From Neobacillus driksii (lineage in GTDB: Bacteria; Bacillota; Bacilli; Bacillales; Cytobacillaceae): a stretch of DNA of 64,000 nucleotides. Below are positions 1 through 8,633 of this stretch, in pieces (the stretch's first letter is position 1; each line of letters opens with the position of its first letter). Location of the stretch: positions 122,932 through 186,931 of the forward strand of contig NZ_JACCBX010000001.1 of assembly GCF_013409995.1 (NCBI RefSeq), given 5' to 3'. Below the pieces are notes generated by a model. The model was not told the DNA's origin and did no database searches. It saw only the letters and a list, made by a program, of their open reading frames with translations. The position numbers and the translations under genes were made by a program.

Positions 1-600
1 AAAACACGCGAGTGCTCAAAGAGGATTTGTCCTCAACAAGGGGAGTTGAGGACAAAACTAAAGAGTAGCTAAAGAGGATTTGTCCACAATCAGGGGTATT
101 GAGGACAAAGCCAATGGGTGCCCAAAGAGGATTTGTCCTCAATCAAGGGGATTGAGGACAAAACTAATGAGTGCCAAGAGAGGATTCGTCCTCAATCAAG
201 GGTATTGAGGACAAAACTAATGAGTGCTCAAAGAGGATTTGTCCACAATCAGGGGTATAGAGGACAAAACACGCGAGTGCTCAAAGAGGATTTGTCCTCA
301 ACAAGGGGAGTTGAGGACAAAACTAAAGAGTAGCTAAAGAGGATTTGTCCACAATCAGGGGGATTGAGGACAAAACTAAAGAGTACCCAAAGAGGATTTG
401 TCCACAATCAGGGGGATTGAGGACAAAACTAATGAGTGCCCAGAGAGGATTTGTCCTTAATCATGGGTATTGAGGACAAAACTAAAGTGTACCCAAAGAG
501 GATTTGTCCTCAACAAGGGGGATTGAGGACAAAACTAATGAGTGCCCAGAGAGGATTTGTCCTCAACAAAAAAGTATTGAGTGCCAAAACCCAAAGGTAG
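1..600. repeat. 53-bp tandem repeat array with internal hairpins
   Basis: The motif GAGGATTTGTCC recurs, with point variation, at 21, 74, 127, 180, 233, 286, 339, 392, 445, 498 and 551, an exact 53-nt period over 11 units. The array continues off the left edge. Most units hold an inverted repeat TTTGTCCTCAA / TTGAGGACAAA around a 6-10 nt G-rich loop. Several units carry TTTGTCCACAA on the left arm, which breaks one stem pair. A higher-order copy is visible: the stretch from 1 recurs almost exactly from 266, an offset of 265 or five units. The last unit decays into AT-rich DNA. Since 53 is not a multiple of 3, the reading frame that crosses it is not a repeat protein. Function is unknown. Confidence 0.93.
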
Positions 601-650
601 CAATAAGATATGTCTCCAATCAATCTACAAAATACCTAGAATATAAAAAT

Positions 651-675
651 ATCCTTAAGACAGAGTCTTAAGGAT
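651..675 (-). terminator. Hairpin terminator of the NERD gene
   Basis: ATCCTTAAGAC (651-661) and GTCTTAAGGAT (665-675) form a perfect 11-bp stem with a 3-nt loop. Read on the minus strand it lies just after the stop of the NERD gene and is followed by a T-rich run, as in an intrinsic terminator. Confidence 0.7.
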
Positions 676-696
676 AAAAATAAATTCATGCTACGT

Positions 697-1605
697 TCAT
701 TTATAAAAGGCCCATTGACCAAGACCTGTAATTTTAAGATTCTTTCCCAGAACTCTGCTTATTCTTTTCCTGGAATCGACTACGCCACACCATTCATGAA
801 TAACGTTTGTCGTGATTTTTCGCTCAGGAAACAGAAGCTTGAACTCTTCTACATTGCGCATTACGGCGACTGTTACCAGTTCTTCGCCTCCACATTTACC
901 ACAAATCAATTTCTTCCCAACTATCGTCACTGAAAATGAGTCACAATTGCAGCAGGTTACCCCTTTTTTTAACGTCTCATAGCTATAGTTAGGAAGCTGG
1001 ATTTTGGGTGGCACTGTTTGGTGCAATGAAATGAGCTTGTCCGCTAGATTTACATGCGACTTATTGAGCAGTGAAGGCTTCTGGTCTATTTTCTTCATAA
1101 AGCTGTCCAGTTTGGTTGGAAGTATAAAAGGCAAGTCAGGTGGAGTTTGATATAACGTAAACTGGGGGTTAATAAAAATAACGTATGCTTCAACGGTTAG
1201 TTTACTTCCTAACGATTGAAGAAGATTGCTTAGCAGTAACTTACTTCGTTTCAGTTGGTCAAGCGGGTTCTGGATATCTCGTCCGCTTGGTGTTTTAAAA
1301 TATTCATCACCATAAACGTACTCGCCTTCGAAATTTTTTACATCAAAGAGGGAATAAGTCTCTTGAAATAGGAGGGATGAATCCAGTTGAAAACTAGACT
1401 TGTTATGCTCCAGCTGCAAATCGTTCAAGATATGGCAGCTACATTGGAGCTTCTCCGTCAAGACATCAAACTGTACTTCCCCTTGAAAACCTTTCTCTTG
1501 GTTTTGGTAGTACCTCTGATCATCTTCAGTTAATTTCATTCGTTTGTTCAAAATACGTAAAACCTTTAATATCAAAGATTCACTCCTAGCTTTATATGGC
1601 GGCAT
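697..1605 (-). CDS. NERD-domain protein with C-terminal zinc ribbon
   Basis: This 302-residue protein looks like a member of the NERD (nuclease-related domain) family, known in Bacillus and relatives as small soluble proteins of uncertain role with a restriction-endonuclease-like fold. The middle section (FQGEVQFDVL, then DSSLLFQETYSLFDVKNFEG) matches the expected G-E-x-x-(F/V) and I-(D/N)-H-V-like core. Near residues 215-240 two CxxC pairs (CCNC and CGKC) form a probable zinc ribbon. An in-frame ATG exists at 1614, but the AAAGGA ribosome site sits 8 nt before the ATG at 1605, so 1605 is preferred. It is a single gene, divergent from the fructan operon. Nuclease activity has not been inferred beyond the family name. 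Confidence 0.75.
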   Translation of the reverse strand: MPPYKARSESLILKVLRILNKRMKLTEDDQRYYQNQEKGFQGEVQFDVLTEKLQCSCHILNDLQLEHNKSSFQLDSSLLFQETYSLFDVKNFEGEYVYGDEYFKTPSGRDIQNPLDQLKRSKLLLSNLLQSLGSKLTVEAYVIFINPQFTLYQTPPDLPFILPTKLDSFMKKIDQKPSLLNKSHVNLADKLISLHQTVPPKIQLPNYSYETLKKGVTCCNCDSFSVTIVGKKLICGKCGGEELVTVAVMRNVEEFKLLFPERKITTNVIHEWCGVVDSRKRISRVLGKNLKITGLGQWAFYK

Positions 1606-1648
1606 ATCCCACATCCTTTCTCCATCCTATCTTACCGAAAAAATAGTT

Positions 1649-1662
1649 TGAAAGCGATGTCA
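1649..1662. promoter_or_regulatory. cre site (CcpA), fructan operon
   Basis: TGAAAGCGATGTCA matches the B. subtilis cre consensus TGWNANCGNTNWCA at every fixed position and lies inside a larger inverted repeat (AGTTTGA / TCAAACT, 1645-1666). It lies about 125 nt before the first permease gene and just upstream of the divergent NERD gene. Catabolite control is inferred. Confidence 0.6.
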
Positions 1663-1740
1663 AACTTCCGAAAATTTTAAACTGTTATAACCAAAAATAT
1701 TAAACTCTTATTTCTCCCCATTTTGTTATATTTAACCCAG

Positions 1741-1758
1741 GTTGAAAGTGCTTTCAAC
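1741..1758. promoter_or_regulatory. Palindromic LacI/CcpA-type operator
   Basis: GTTGAAAG-TG-CTTTCAAC is an 18-bp palindrome apart from its central two bases. The core TGAAAGTGCTTTCA has one mismatch to the cre consensus. Lying 28 nt before the operon start, it may be a second cre site or the operator of a LacI-family regulator encoded elsewhere. Confidence 0.55.
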
Positions 1759-1785
1759 AGATTATCTGAATAGGAGGGTAAGAGA

Positions 1786-2754
1786 GTGGAAGAATTAGTA
1801 AAAGCAGAGCAAACCATACCCGTTAGTAAACCAGCAGCACCAACAAAACTAAGCAAGAACCTTACTTATATTAAAAAGAACTACATTCTTTATTTGCTTA
1901 TTGCTCCTGCCGTTATTCTTACAATTATCTTTAAGTACATCCCCATATACGGGGCGACGATTGCCTTTAAGGATTTTAGTCCGATTCGGGGGATTACGGG
2001 CAGTGAGTGGGTAGGGTTTAAACATTTTATAAGTTTCCTAACGTCGCCTAATTTCATCGAAATACTAATGAACACGATTAAGCTAAGTTCCTTTGAACTT
2101 TTGATAGGATTTCCTATTCCTATTATATTGGCTCTTATGTTAAACCAACTCCGAAAATCGAGTGTGAAAAAGAATATTCAATTAGCCCTCTATGCACCAC
2201 ATTTCATATCAGTAGTGGTGGTTTCGGGAATGGTCTTTCTTTTTCTATCACCGGTTGGACCTATTAATGCATTGTTATCAACATTTCTAGATAAGCCGAT
2301 TTCGTTCATGTCTGACCCGGATTATTTTAGATCCATCTACATCTGGTCGGGAGTTTGGCAAGGTGCAGGCTGGGCTTCGATCGTTTATGTTGCCGCACTT
2401 GCGAACGTTGATCCGCAGCTCCATGAGGCAGCGACACTTGACGGGGCATCACTTCTTCAACGAATCTGGCATATTGATCTTCCAACGCTAAAGCCAGTGA
2501 TGGCTGTACTGTTTATCTTAGCGGCTGGAGGAATTATGGGAATCGGTTTTGAAAAAGCCTATTTATTGCAAACACCAATGAATTCGCCATCATCAGAAAT
2601 TATCGCCACTTATGTTTATAAACGAGGGCTGCTAGCAGGGGATTATTCGTTTGCAACCGCAGTTGGATTATTTAATGCCGTTGTGAATGTAATTTTACTT
2701 GGGGTTGTCAATCAAGTGGTTAAGAAACTAAACGAAGGCGAAGGACTCGTTTAA
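1786..2754 (+). CDS. CUT1 ABC sugar permease, LplB type
   Basis: This 322-residue membrane protein is the first permease subunit of a sugar importer of the LplB/YtrF-like CUT1 group. After a charged cytoplasmic N-terminus (about 35 residues) there are about six hydrophobic segments. The family start motif IPIYGATIAFKDFSP is present near residues 52-66, and the EAA loop EAATLDGAS around residue 220 is the contact site for the ATPase. The start is GTG, supported by AGGAGGGT 6 nt upstream. It is followed after 15 nt by the second permease, the binding lipoprotein and GH32, so the cargo is probably fructan or sucrose-type oligosaccharide (inference from the operon). No ATPase gene accompanies it. 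Confidence 0.88.
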   Translation: MEELVKAEQTIPVSKPAAPTKLSKNLTYIKKNYILYLLIAPAVILTIIFKYIPIYGATIAFKDFSPIRGITGSEWVGFKHFISFLTSPNFIEILMNTIKLSSFELLIGFPIPIILALMLNQLRKSSVKKNIQLALYAPHFISVVVVSGMVFLFLSPVGPINALLSTFLDKPISFMSDPDYFRSIYIWSGVWQGAGWASIVYVAALANVDPQLHEAATLDGASLLQRIWHIDLPTLKPVMAVLFILAAGGIMGIGFEKAYLLQTPMNSPSSEIIATYVYKRGLLAGDYSFATAVGLFNAVVNVILLGVVNQVVKKLNEGEGLV

Positions 2755-2769
2755 GGAAGGAGGATAGGT

Positions 2770-3657
2770 ATGAACAACCAAATCAAACATCCAAAAGGCG
2801 ACCGAGTTCTTCTTTTGACCAATAATATTTTACTAACAATTATCGTTCTTGCTATTGTGGGGCCACTATTATATGTCTTTTTATCGTCTTTCCTAGAACC
2901 GAATGCAATCATTCGAAAAGGACTATCGTTAAATGCCTCTGATTGGTCATTAGAAGGTTATACGCGACTCTTTACGGATGACACCATTGTGAGAGGATTT
3001 ATAAATTCACTTCTTTATTCAACTGGATTTACGATTGTGACCGTTCTTGTTTGCCTTTTTGCCGGATACACGTTATCGGTAGATGGTTTAGTTGGAAAAA
3101 AAGTATTTATGGTTTTCTTCTTATTTACCATGTTTTTTGGAGGAGGATTAATCCCGACTTATTTTGTGATTCGTGATTTAGGGATGCTGAATACAATTTG
3201 GGCGATTATCCTGCCTGGTGCTGTTAATGTCTGGTTTATTATTCTTGCCAGAACCTATTTTAAAGCGGTTCCAAATGAGCTGAAGGAAGCAGCAAGAATC
3301 GATGGTGCCTCGGATCTAAAAATCTTTTTTAAAATTATTTTACCTTTATCTAAACCGATTATCTTTGTTCTAGCTCTTTATGCATTCATTGGACAATGGA
3401 ACGCTTACTTCGATGCGATGATGTACCTGGATGATCGAGAATTGCATCCATTGCAATTAGTATTGCGTTCGATTTTAATACAAAACGAAGTACAGCCAGG
3501 AATGGTAGCGGATGTTGAGGCGAGGAACGAGCTAATGAGGATTTCAGAGATGATTCGTTATTCATCGATTGTGATTGCAAGTTTACCGTTATTGATTATG
3601 TACCCATTCTTCCAAAAGTATTTTGAAAAGGGAGTAATGGTTGGTTCACTAAAATAA
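2770..3657 (+). CDS. CUT1 ABC sugar permease, LplC type
   Basis: This 295-residue protein is the second permease of the fructan-type importer. It has six predicted hydrophobic segments, the EAA loop ELKEAARIDGASD around residue 177, and the typical LplC C-terminus ending in YPFFQKYFEKGVMVGSLK. A strong GGAGGA site precedes the ATG. It sits 15 nt after the LplB-like gene and 22 nt before the binding protein, so all three are probably co-transcribed. It would pair with the preceding permease to form the translocation channel. Substrate assignment rests only on the downstream GH32 and fructokinase genes. Confidence 0.88.
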   Translation: MNNQIKHPKGDRVLLLTNNILLTIIVLAIVGPLLYVFLSSFLEPNAIIRKGLSLNASDWSLEGYTRLFTDDTIVRGFINSLLYSTGFTIVTVLVCLFAGYTLSVDGLVGKKVFMVFFLFTMFFGGGLIPTYFVIRDLGMLNTIWAIILPGAVNVWFIILARTYFKAVPNELKEAARIDGASDLKIFFKIILPLSKPIIFVLALYAFIGQWNAYFDAMMYLDDRELHPLQLVLRSILIQNEVQPGMVADVEARNELMRISEMIRYSSIVIASLPLLIMYPFFQKYFEKGVMVGSLK

Positions 3658-3679
3658 TACAAAAAAGTGAGGGTTTATG

Positions 3680-5299
3680 ATGAAAAAAAGAGTGTTTACA
3701 ACCGCTTCTGCTCTATTACTGTCAGGTTCGTTACTATTAACTGGATGTACGAGTAAAAGCGGCGGCAGTGAAAGTTTCTCTTCGAAGGATTATGGGCTAA
3801 AAGATGTAACCTTCCCATTAAAAGAGGAAAAAACCTTAAAGATTATGACATCTAGTTCACCATTAGCTCCAGAGAATCCAAATGACAAGTTAATTTTTCA
3901 ACGCTTAGAAGATCAAACGGGTGTTAAAATTGATTGGAGAAACTATACCACGGATATCTTTAATGAAAAAAGAAATTTAGCGATCGCGAGTGGTGAGCTT
4001 CCAGATGCTATCTTTAATGCCGGTTTCAGCGATTATGAACTATTAAAGCATGCGAAGGATGGAGTGATTGTACCAGTTGAGGATTTAATTCAGTATATGC
4101 CTAACCTACAGGCTGTCCTTGAAAAAGCACCACAATACAAAGCAATGATGACTGCGCCTGATGGCCATATCTATGCATTCCCTTGGATTGAGGAGTTAGG
4201 TGAAGGAAAAGAAAGTATCCACTCCGTCGACGCATTCCCTTGGATTAATATGGAATGGTTAAATAAATTAGGATTAGAAGTTCCGAAAACAACGGAAGAG
4301 TTAAAACAAGTATTAATCGCGTTTAAAACACAGGATCCAAATGGTAATGGCGAAGCGGATGAAATTCCAATGTCATTCATCATTAATGATGGTGGACAAG
4401 ATCCACATTCATTATTCGGTGCATTTGGTCTAGGGGACAACTGGGATTTCACGGTTGTAACGAATGATGGTGAGGTAAAACTTACGGCTGCTGACGAAAG
4501 CTATAAAAAGGCGATTAGCTGGTTCAATGATTTATACAATGAAGGACTAATCGATATTGAAGCATTTGAACATGATTGGAACACGTATCTAGCAAAAGGC
4601 CGAGACAAAAAATATGGTTTGTACTTCACATGGGATAAAGGAAATATCACTGGAATGGGCGATGATTACGATTTATTAGCTCCATTAAAAGGCCCAGAAG
4701 GACATCAAAATGTGGCGAGAACAAATGGAATGGGCTTTGACCGCTCCCGTTTAGTGGTAACTTCAGCAAATAAAAACCTTGAATTAACTGCAAAGTGGAT
4801 TGACCAGCTTTATAATCCATCTCAATCCGTTCAAAATAACTGGGGTACGTATGGTGATGAAAAGCAACAAAACATTTTTGGTATGGATGAGGCAACAAAA
4901 ATGTTAAAACACCTTCCACTAGAAGGTACAGCACCAGTTGAATTAAGAGAAAAAACATCTGTCGGCGGACCATTAGCGATTTTAGACAGCTATTATGGTA
5001 CTGTGACAACAAAACCAGACGATGCAGCATGGAGACTGAACCTAATGAAAGAAGTTATGGTTCCTTATATGGAAGCCGATAATATTTACCCACGTGTATT
5101 CTTCTCCCTAGAGGATCTCGATCGACTTTCTGTTATCGAAACGGATATGTTTGCTTATATTAAGCGAAAACGTGCGGAATGGATTGCAAATGGCGGAGTG
5201 GAAAAAGAATGGAATGAATATCTAGCAGAATTAGATCGACTTGGTTTACAGGAATGGCTAGATATTAAGCAAAAAGGATACGATCGAAATCAGCAATAA
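3680..5299 (+). CDS. Extracellular solute-binding lipoprotein, LplA type
   Basis: This large (539-residue) sugar-binding lipoprotein belongs to the family 1 binding-protein group that travels with LplB/LplC permeases. The N-terminus is a lipoprotein signal (KK, hydrophobic core, then lipobox LLTGC), so the mature protein starts at the Cys near residue 22 and is anchored outside the membrane. The long C-terminal helical region ending in WLDIKQKGYDRNQQ is usual for the family. Two ATGs are adjacent (3677 and 3680). The second has better spacing from GAGGG. A strong hairpin follows the stop. In its operon it should deliver fructo-oligosaccharide to the two upstream permeases (inference). Confidence 0.87.
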   Translation: MKKRVFTTASALLLSGSLLLTGCTSKSGGSESFSSKDYGLKDVTFPLKEEKTLKIMTSSSPLAPENPNDKLIFQRLEDQTGVKIDWRNYTTDIFNEKRNLAIASGELPDAIFNAGFSDYELLKHAKDGVIVPVEDLIQYMPNLQAVLEKAPQYKAMMTAPDGHIYAFPWIEELGEGKESIHSVDAFPWINMEWLNKLGLEVPKTTEELKQVLIAFKTQDPNGNGEADEIPMSFIINDGGQDPHSLFGAFGLGDNWDFTVVTNDGEVKLTAADESYKKAISWFNDLYNEGLIDIEAFEHDWNTYLAKGRDKKYGLYFTWDKGNITGMGDDYDLLAPLKGPEGHQNVARTNGMGFDRSRLVVTSANKNLELTAKWIDQLYNPSQSVQNNWGTYGDEKQQNIFGMDEATKMLKHLPLEGTAPVELREKTSVGGPLAILDSYYGTVTTKPDDAAWRLNLMKEVMVPYMEADNIYPRVFFSLEDLDRLSVIETDMFAYIKRKRAEWIANGGVEKEWNEYLAELDRLGLQEWLDIKQKGYDRNQQ

Positions 5300-5317
5300 T
5301 ACCCGGTAAAAGTCTCG

Positions 5318-5351
5318 AGGCTGTACAGGTGCTTTTGCCAACGTACAGCCT
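5318..5351 (+). terminator. Intercistronic hairpin after binding-protein gene
   Basis: AGGCTGTAC (5318-5326) pairs perfectly with GTACAGCCT (5343-5351), followed by TTATTTT. It lies between the abundant binding protein and GH32 and may act as a partial terminator or 3'-end stabiliser. Confidence 0.65.
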
Positions 5352-5377
5352 TATTTTAAAAAAGGGAGCTAAATAAA

Positions 5378-6847
5378 ATGACACAAACCAATAAAGAGCA
5401 GTATCGCCCGCAATTTCACTTTTCACCGGAAGAAAAGTGGATGAATGATCCGAATGGAATGGTCTTTTTTAATGATGAGTATCATTTGTTCTATCAATAC
5501 CATCCATTTGGTACGACCTGGGGACCGATGCATTGGGGACATGCCGTAAGTAAGGACTTGATTCATTGGGAGCACCTGCCGATTGCCTTACACCCGGATG
5601 AACTGGGTGCCATTTTTTCAGGTAGCGCGGTCGTTGATTGGAAGAATACCACAGGATTTTTTGAAAAAGATCAACCAGGATTGGTTGCGATTTATACGAG
5701 TGCCGGCACGTACCCTGATTCTGATCGACCGCTCCAGCAACAAAGCTTAGCTTACAGTAAGGACAATGGAAGAACGTGGGTAAAATATGAAGGCAATCCT
5801 GTCCTTTCAGACGTGAACATTACCGATTACCGTGACCCTAAAGTTTTTTGGCATGAAGAGACAAATAAATGGGTGATGGTTCTGGCTACAGGTCAAACGA
5901 TTACGATTTATACTTCTCTTAATCTAAAAGAATGGGAGTTTGCAAGTGAATTTGGGCATGCTGCAGGTTCGCATGCTGGCGTTTGGGAATGTCCTGACTT
6001 ATTCAAACTACCAGTGGATAGCGGACAAGAAAAGTGGGTAATGATTGTAAGTATCGGAGATAACGGCCAATCAGCAGAAGGTTCCAGAACACAATATTTT
6101 ATCGGCGAGTTTGATGGAAAAACTTTTGAGAATGACTATGACGATTCAACGATACTTTGGTTAGATTATGGGCGTGATAATTATGCAGGTGTGAGTTGGT
6201 CTGATATTCAAGATGGAAGACGTATATATCTTGGCTGGATGAGTAACTGGCGCTATGCGAATCAAGTTCCAACAGAAGCATGGAGAAGTGCAATGACGTT
6301 GCCAAGAGAACTATCTTTAGCTACCACTGAGGCTGGCGTCCGCTTATTCCAAAAACCTGTTGCTGAGGTTAGTAGAATTAGAAAAGAAACGGAATCATAT
6401 CCAAAAATGTCAGTTGAATCAGGGAACAGTGTTTCAATTCCGTTAACTCATTCTTTAACAGAAATAACAATTGAGTTTGAAAAAGAAAATTCAAGCCAAT
6501 TTGGATTAATCATAAAACACTCTGATGAAGAAAAAACCGTCATTGGGTATAATACAGCAGAAGAAAAGCTATTTGTTGACCGAACACTTTCTGGAGAGCA
6601 TAGCTTTTCAGCATCCTTCCAAGCAGTACAAGAAGCCCCATTAAAGTTGGAGGATCAACGGTTGAAACTTCAGTTATTTTTAGACACGTCTTCAATTGAG
6701 GTATTCGCAAACAATGGGGAGACTGCTATTACAAGCTTATTGTTTCCGTCTGAATCAGCGCAAGAACTCATTTTGTTCTCAAATGAAGGGACCACAAATG
6801 TGTTGGAAGTAAACGTAACGGAACTTGATTCCATTTGGAGCAAGTAA
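5378..6847 (+). CDS. GH32 beta-fructosidase (levanase/sucrose hydrolase type)
   Basis: This 489-residue glycoside hydrolase of family 32 should cleave terminal beta-fructosyl residues from sucrose, inulin- or levan-type oligosaccharides. The three catalytic signatures are visible: WMNDPNG with nucleophile Asp24, YRDP with transition-state stabiliser Asp153, and WECPD with acid/base Glu204. The five-blade propeller spans about residues 10-330 and the C-terminal beta-sandwich about 350-485. It has no signal peptide, so it acts in the cytosol on imported sugar. It follows an ABC importer rather than a PTS gene, so free rather than phosphorylated substrate is expected. It is followed by a terminator and a fructokinase gene, which fits fructose salvage. 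Confidence 0.92.
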   Translation: MTQTNKEQYRPQFHFSPEEKWMNDPNGMVFFNDEYHLFYQYHPFGTTWGPMHWGHAVSKDLIHWEHLPIALHPDELGAIFSGSAVVDWKNTTGFFEKDQPGLVAIYTSAGTYPDSDRPLQQQSLAYSKDNGRTWVKYEGNPVLSDVNITDYRDPKVFWHEETNKWVMVLATGQTITIYTSLNLKEWEFASEFGHAAGSHAGVWECPDLFKLPVDSGQEKWVMIVSIGDNGQSAEGSRTQYFIGEFDGKTFENDYDDSTILWLDYGRDNYAGVSWSDIQDGRRIYLGWMSNWRYANQVPTEAWRSAMTLPRELSLATTEAGVRLFQKPVAEVSRIRKETESYPKMSVESGNSVSIPLTHSLTEITIEFEKENSSQFGLIIKHSDEEKTVIGYNTAEEKLFVDRTLSGEHSFSASFQAVQEAPLKLEDQRLKLQLFLDTSSIEVFANNGETAITSLLFPSESAQELILFSNEGTTNVLEVNVTELDSIWSK

Positions 6848-6858
6848 GTGAAGTAAGG

Positions 6859-6898
6859 AAGCTCTAATCGGTTCATTGGTTAGAGCTTTATTTTTTAA
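6859..6898 (+). terminator. Intrinsic terminator after GH32
   Basis: AAGCTCTAA (6859-6867) and TTAGAGCTT (6880-6888) form a 9-bp stem followed by TATTTTTT. The fructokinase gene starts just after it, so read-through or a separate promoter is needed for that gene. Confidence 0.8.
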
Positions 6899-6914
6899 AA
6901 GGATGGTGTTTGGC

Positions 6915-7862
6915 TTGAGTTCATCAATTATATGCATGGGTGAATTATTAATCGATTTTTTCTGTACCGATGTGGACATTAACTTAATAGAAGGGCAAAA
7001 TTTTCAAAAACAGGCTGGGGGAGCGCCGGCAAATGTCTGTGCGACGATTGCGAAATTAGGTGGTACTGCTCTTTTCAGTGGAAAGGTTGGAAATGACCCG
7101 TTTGGGCATTTTCTAAAGAAGACTCTTGATGACGTTCAAGTCGATACATCAATGGTCGTATTTGATGATTTACATCCAACCACATTGGCTTTTGTATCCT
7201 TACAGGCAAATGGCGAAAGAGATTTTGTATTTAATCGCGGGGCAGATGCCTTTTTAATGGAGGAAGAAATTGATAAAGATAAGCTAAATGAGGCTGCAAT
7301 TCATCATTTTGGCTCTGCCACTGCTTTATTAAACGCCCCTTTTCAATCTACGTATTTTCATGTAATACGCAATGCAAAGGAACAAGGTAAGTTTATTTCA
7401 TTTGATCCTAATTACCGAGTAGATCTGTGGAGAAACAGGATACCTGAATTTATCGCGTTGGCAAAAGAGGGAATCTCCTTAGCTGATTTTGTAAAAGTGA
7501 GTGATGAAGAGCTAAAACTAATTACAGGAATCGGTAATCTAGTTGAGGGAACAAACTATCTTCACGAATTAGGGGCAAAAGTAGTTGCAGTAACATTGGG
7601 AAGTAAGGGAACTTTACTGTCAAATGGGGAAAACAGTGAAATTGTGCCAAGTGTAAAAATAAAATCCATTGACTCCACCGGTGCCGGTGATGCGTTTGTT
7701 GGCGCAACCTTATTCCAATTTGCAAAAGAAAACCCTAAGATAGAAGACTTTGAGAAACTTAAAGAAATTATTAATTTTAGTAATAAAGTAGGTGCGTTGG
7801 TATGTACTAAGGTAGGAGCAATAACGGCAATACCTACGTTAAAAGAGGTTTTATCAAAATAG
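6915..7862 (+). CDS. PfkB-family fructokinase
   Basis: This 315-residue carbohydrate kinase of the PfkB/ribokinase family probably phosphorylates fructose released by the GH32 enzyme. The N-terminal [10 protein letters not shown] strand, the substrate-binding [15 protein letters not shown] stretch near residue 35, and the C-terminal DSTGAGDAF anion-hole/catalytic-base motif (Asp of GAGD) are all seen. The TTG at 6915 is chosen because GGATGG lies 8-9 nt upstream. An ATG at 6903 has no spacing from its only purine run, and a TTG further upstream at 6876 lies inside the terminator stem. Sugar specificity is inferred from the neighbours. Other PfkB sugars remain possible. Confidence 0.88.
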   Translation: MSSSIICMGELLIDFFCTDVDINLIEGQNFQKQAGGAPANVCATIAKLGGTALFSGKVGNDPFGHFLKKTLDDVQVDTSMVVFDDLHPTTLAFVSLQANGERDFVFNRGADAFLMEEEIDKDKLNEAAIHHFGSATALLNAPFQSTYFHVIRNAKEQGKFISFDPNYRVDLWRNRIPEFIALAKEGISLADFVKVSDEELKLITGIGNLVEGTNYLHELGAKVVAVTLGSKGTLLSNGENSEIVPSVKIKSIDSTGAGDAFVGATLFQFAKENPKIEDFEKLKEIINFSNKVGALVCTKVGAITAIPTLKEVLSK

Positions 7863-7916
7863 CCATATTTGTTGTTCAAACTTCCGCCATAACATTTCAA
7901 ACAAACTGTGAACTTA

Positions 7917-7959
7917 ACACTATACCCATGTTATTAACTATCAAAATCCAATATAGTGT
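7917..7959. promoter_or_regulatory. Inverted repeat in doxX leader
   Basis: ACACTATA (7917-7924) and TATAGTGT (7952-7959) are perfect inverted copies 35 nt apart (start to start), ahead of the DoxX gene. The same pair with the same spacing is kept upstream of the second DoxX copy (59973-60015). It could be a regulator site or a long-range RNA stem. The function is unproven. Confidence 0.5.
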
Positions 7960-8000
7960 AAGTATAAAGAGCAAACAAATTTTGAAAGGCGGAATGACTT

Positions 8001-8510
8001 ATGTTTAACAACTTTTTAAGAGAAAATAAAATCTCTGCAGCTATTTTAACTATTATTCGTTTATACCTTGGCTACTCTTGGTTCACAGCTGGTTTTCATA
8101 AATTAACAGGCGGCTTTGATGCTTCTGGATTCTTAAAAGGAGCAACGGCTAATCCAGTTAAAGGTCCCGATGGCACTATGGTATATGCTTGGTATGTAGA
8201 TTTCTTAAAACACTTTGCCCTCCCAAATATTGATGTCTTCAACTTCATCGTTCCTTGGGGCGAAACGTTAATCGGCTTAGGACTTCTTCTAGGATGTTTA
8301 ACAACAACAGCGATGTTCTTTGGTTTAGTAATGAACTTCAGCTTTTTCTTAGCAGGAACAGTTTCTCATAACCCAACAGATATCTTCTTAGGATTCGTCA
8401 TCCTAGCAGCAGGCTACAATGCTGGAAGATATGGTTTAGACCGCTGGGTGGTTCCATTCATCCGTAAAACAACTAAGACTAATACTACAAAACATAATGC
8501 AGCAGCCTAA
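8001..8510 (+). CDS. DoxX-family membrane protein
   Basis: This 169-residue integral membrane protein of the DoxX family has about four hydrophobic segments. The family is known from thiosulfate:quinone oxidoreductase subunits and from redox or catechol stress-linked proteins such as CatD, but no precise activity can be assigned here. The conserved opening RLYLGYSWFTAGFHKLTGG and the GLGLLLGCLTTTAMFFGL segment are typical. A GAAAGGCGG ribosome site precedes the ATG. The gene stands alone between its own leader and terminator, and a near-identical but frameshifted copy with matching leader and terminator lies at 60057-60568. Confidence 0.85.
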   Translation: MFNNFLRENKISAAILTIIRLYLGYSWFTAGFHKLTGGFDASGFLKGATANPVKGPDGTMVYAWYVDFLKHFALPNIDVFNFIVPWGETLIGLGLLLGCLTTTAMFFGLVMNFSFFLAGTVSHNPTDIFLGFVILAAGYNAGRYGLDRWVVPFIRKTTKTNTTKHNAAA

Positions 8511-8526
8511 CTAGTAGGCACAAAGA

Positions 8527-8556
8527 GACGATTCGCTCCCCCCGAATCGTCTTTTT
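8527..8556 (+). terminator. Terminator of doxX
   Basis: GACGATTCG (8527-8535) and CGAATCGTC (8543-8551) form a 9-bp stem with a C-rich loop and a following T run. The same stem and loop type follows the second DoxX copy. Confidence 0.85.
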
Positions 8557-8633
8557 GTGTTAAAAAAGGAGTTGTGTGGTGAAATGTTGAATTAATAAGA
8601 CTGGTAATTGTAAAAATAAGGAGCTATCATACT

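Noticed and set aside
118..333. Open frame of 71 codons across the 53-bp repeats
   Set aside because: The period is not a multiple of three, so each unit is read in a new frame. There is no ribosome site, and the frame exists only because the units lack stops.
1..600. CRISPR array
   Set aside because: The whole 53-nt unit is conserved, including the parts between the palindromes. There are no unique spacers and no cas genes nearby.
688..933. Plus-strand open frame opposite the NERD gene
   Set aside because: It is antisense to a well-supported protein with zinc-ribbon motifs and has no ribosome site.
6876..6914. Earlier TTG start for the fructokinase
   Set aside because: The codon lies inside the terminator stem-loop after GH32. 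GGATGG with correct spacing points to the TTG at 6915.
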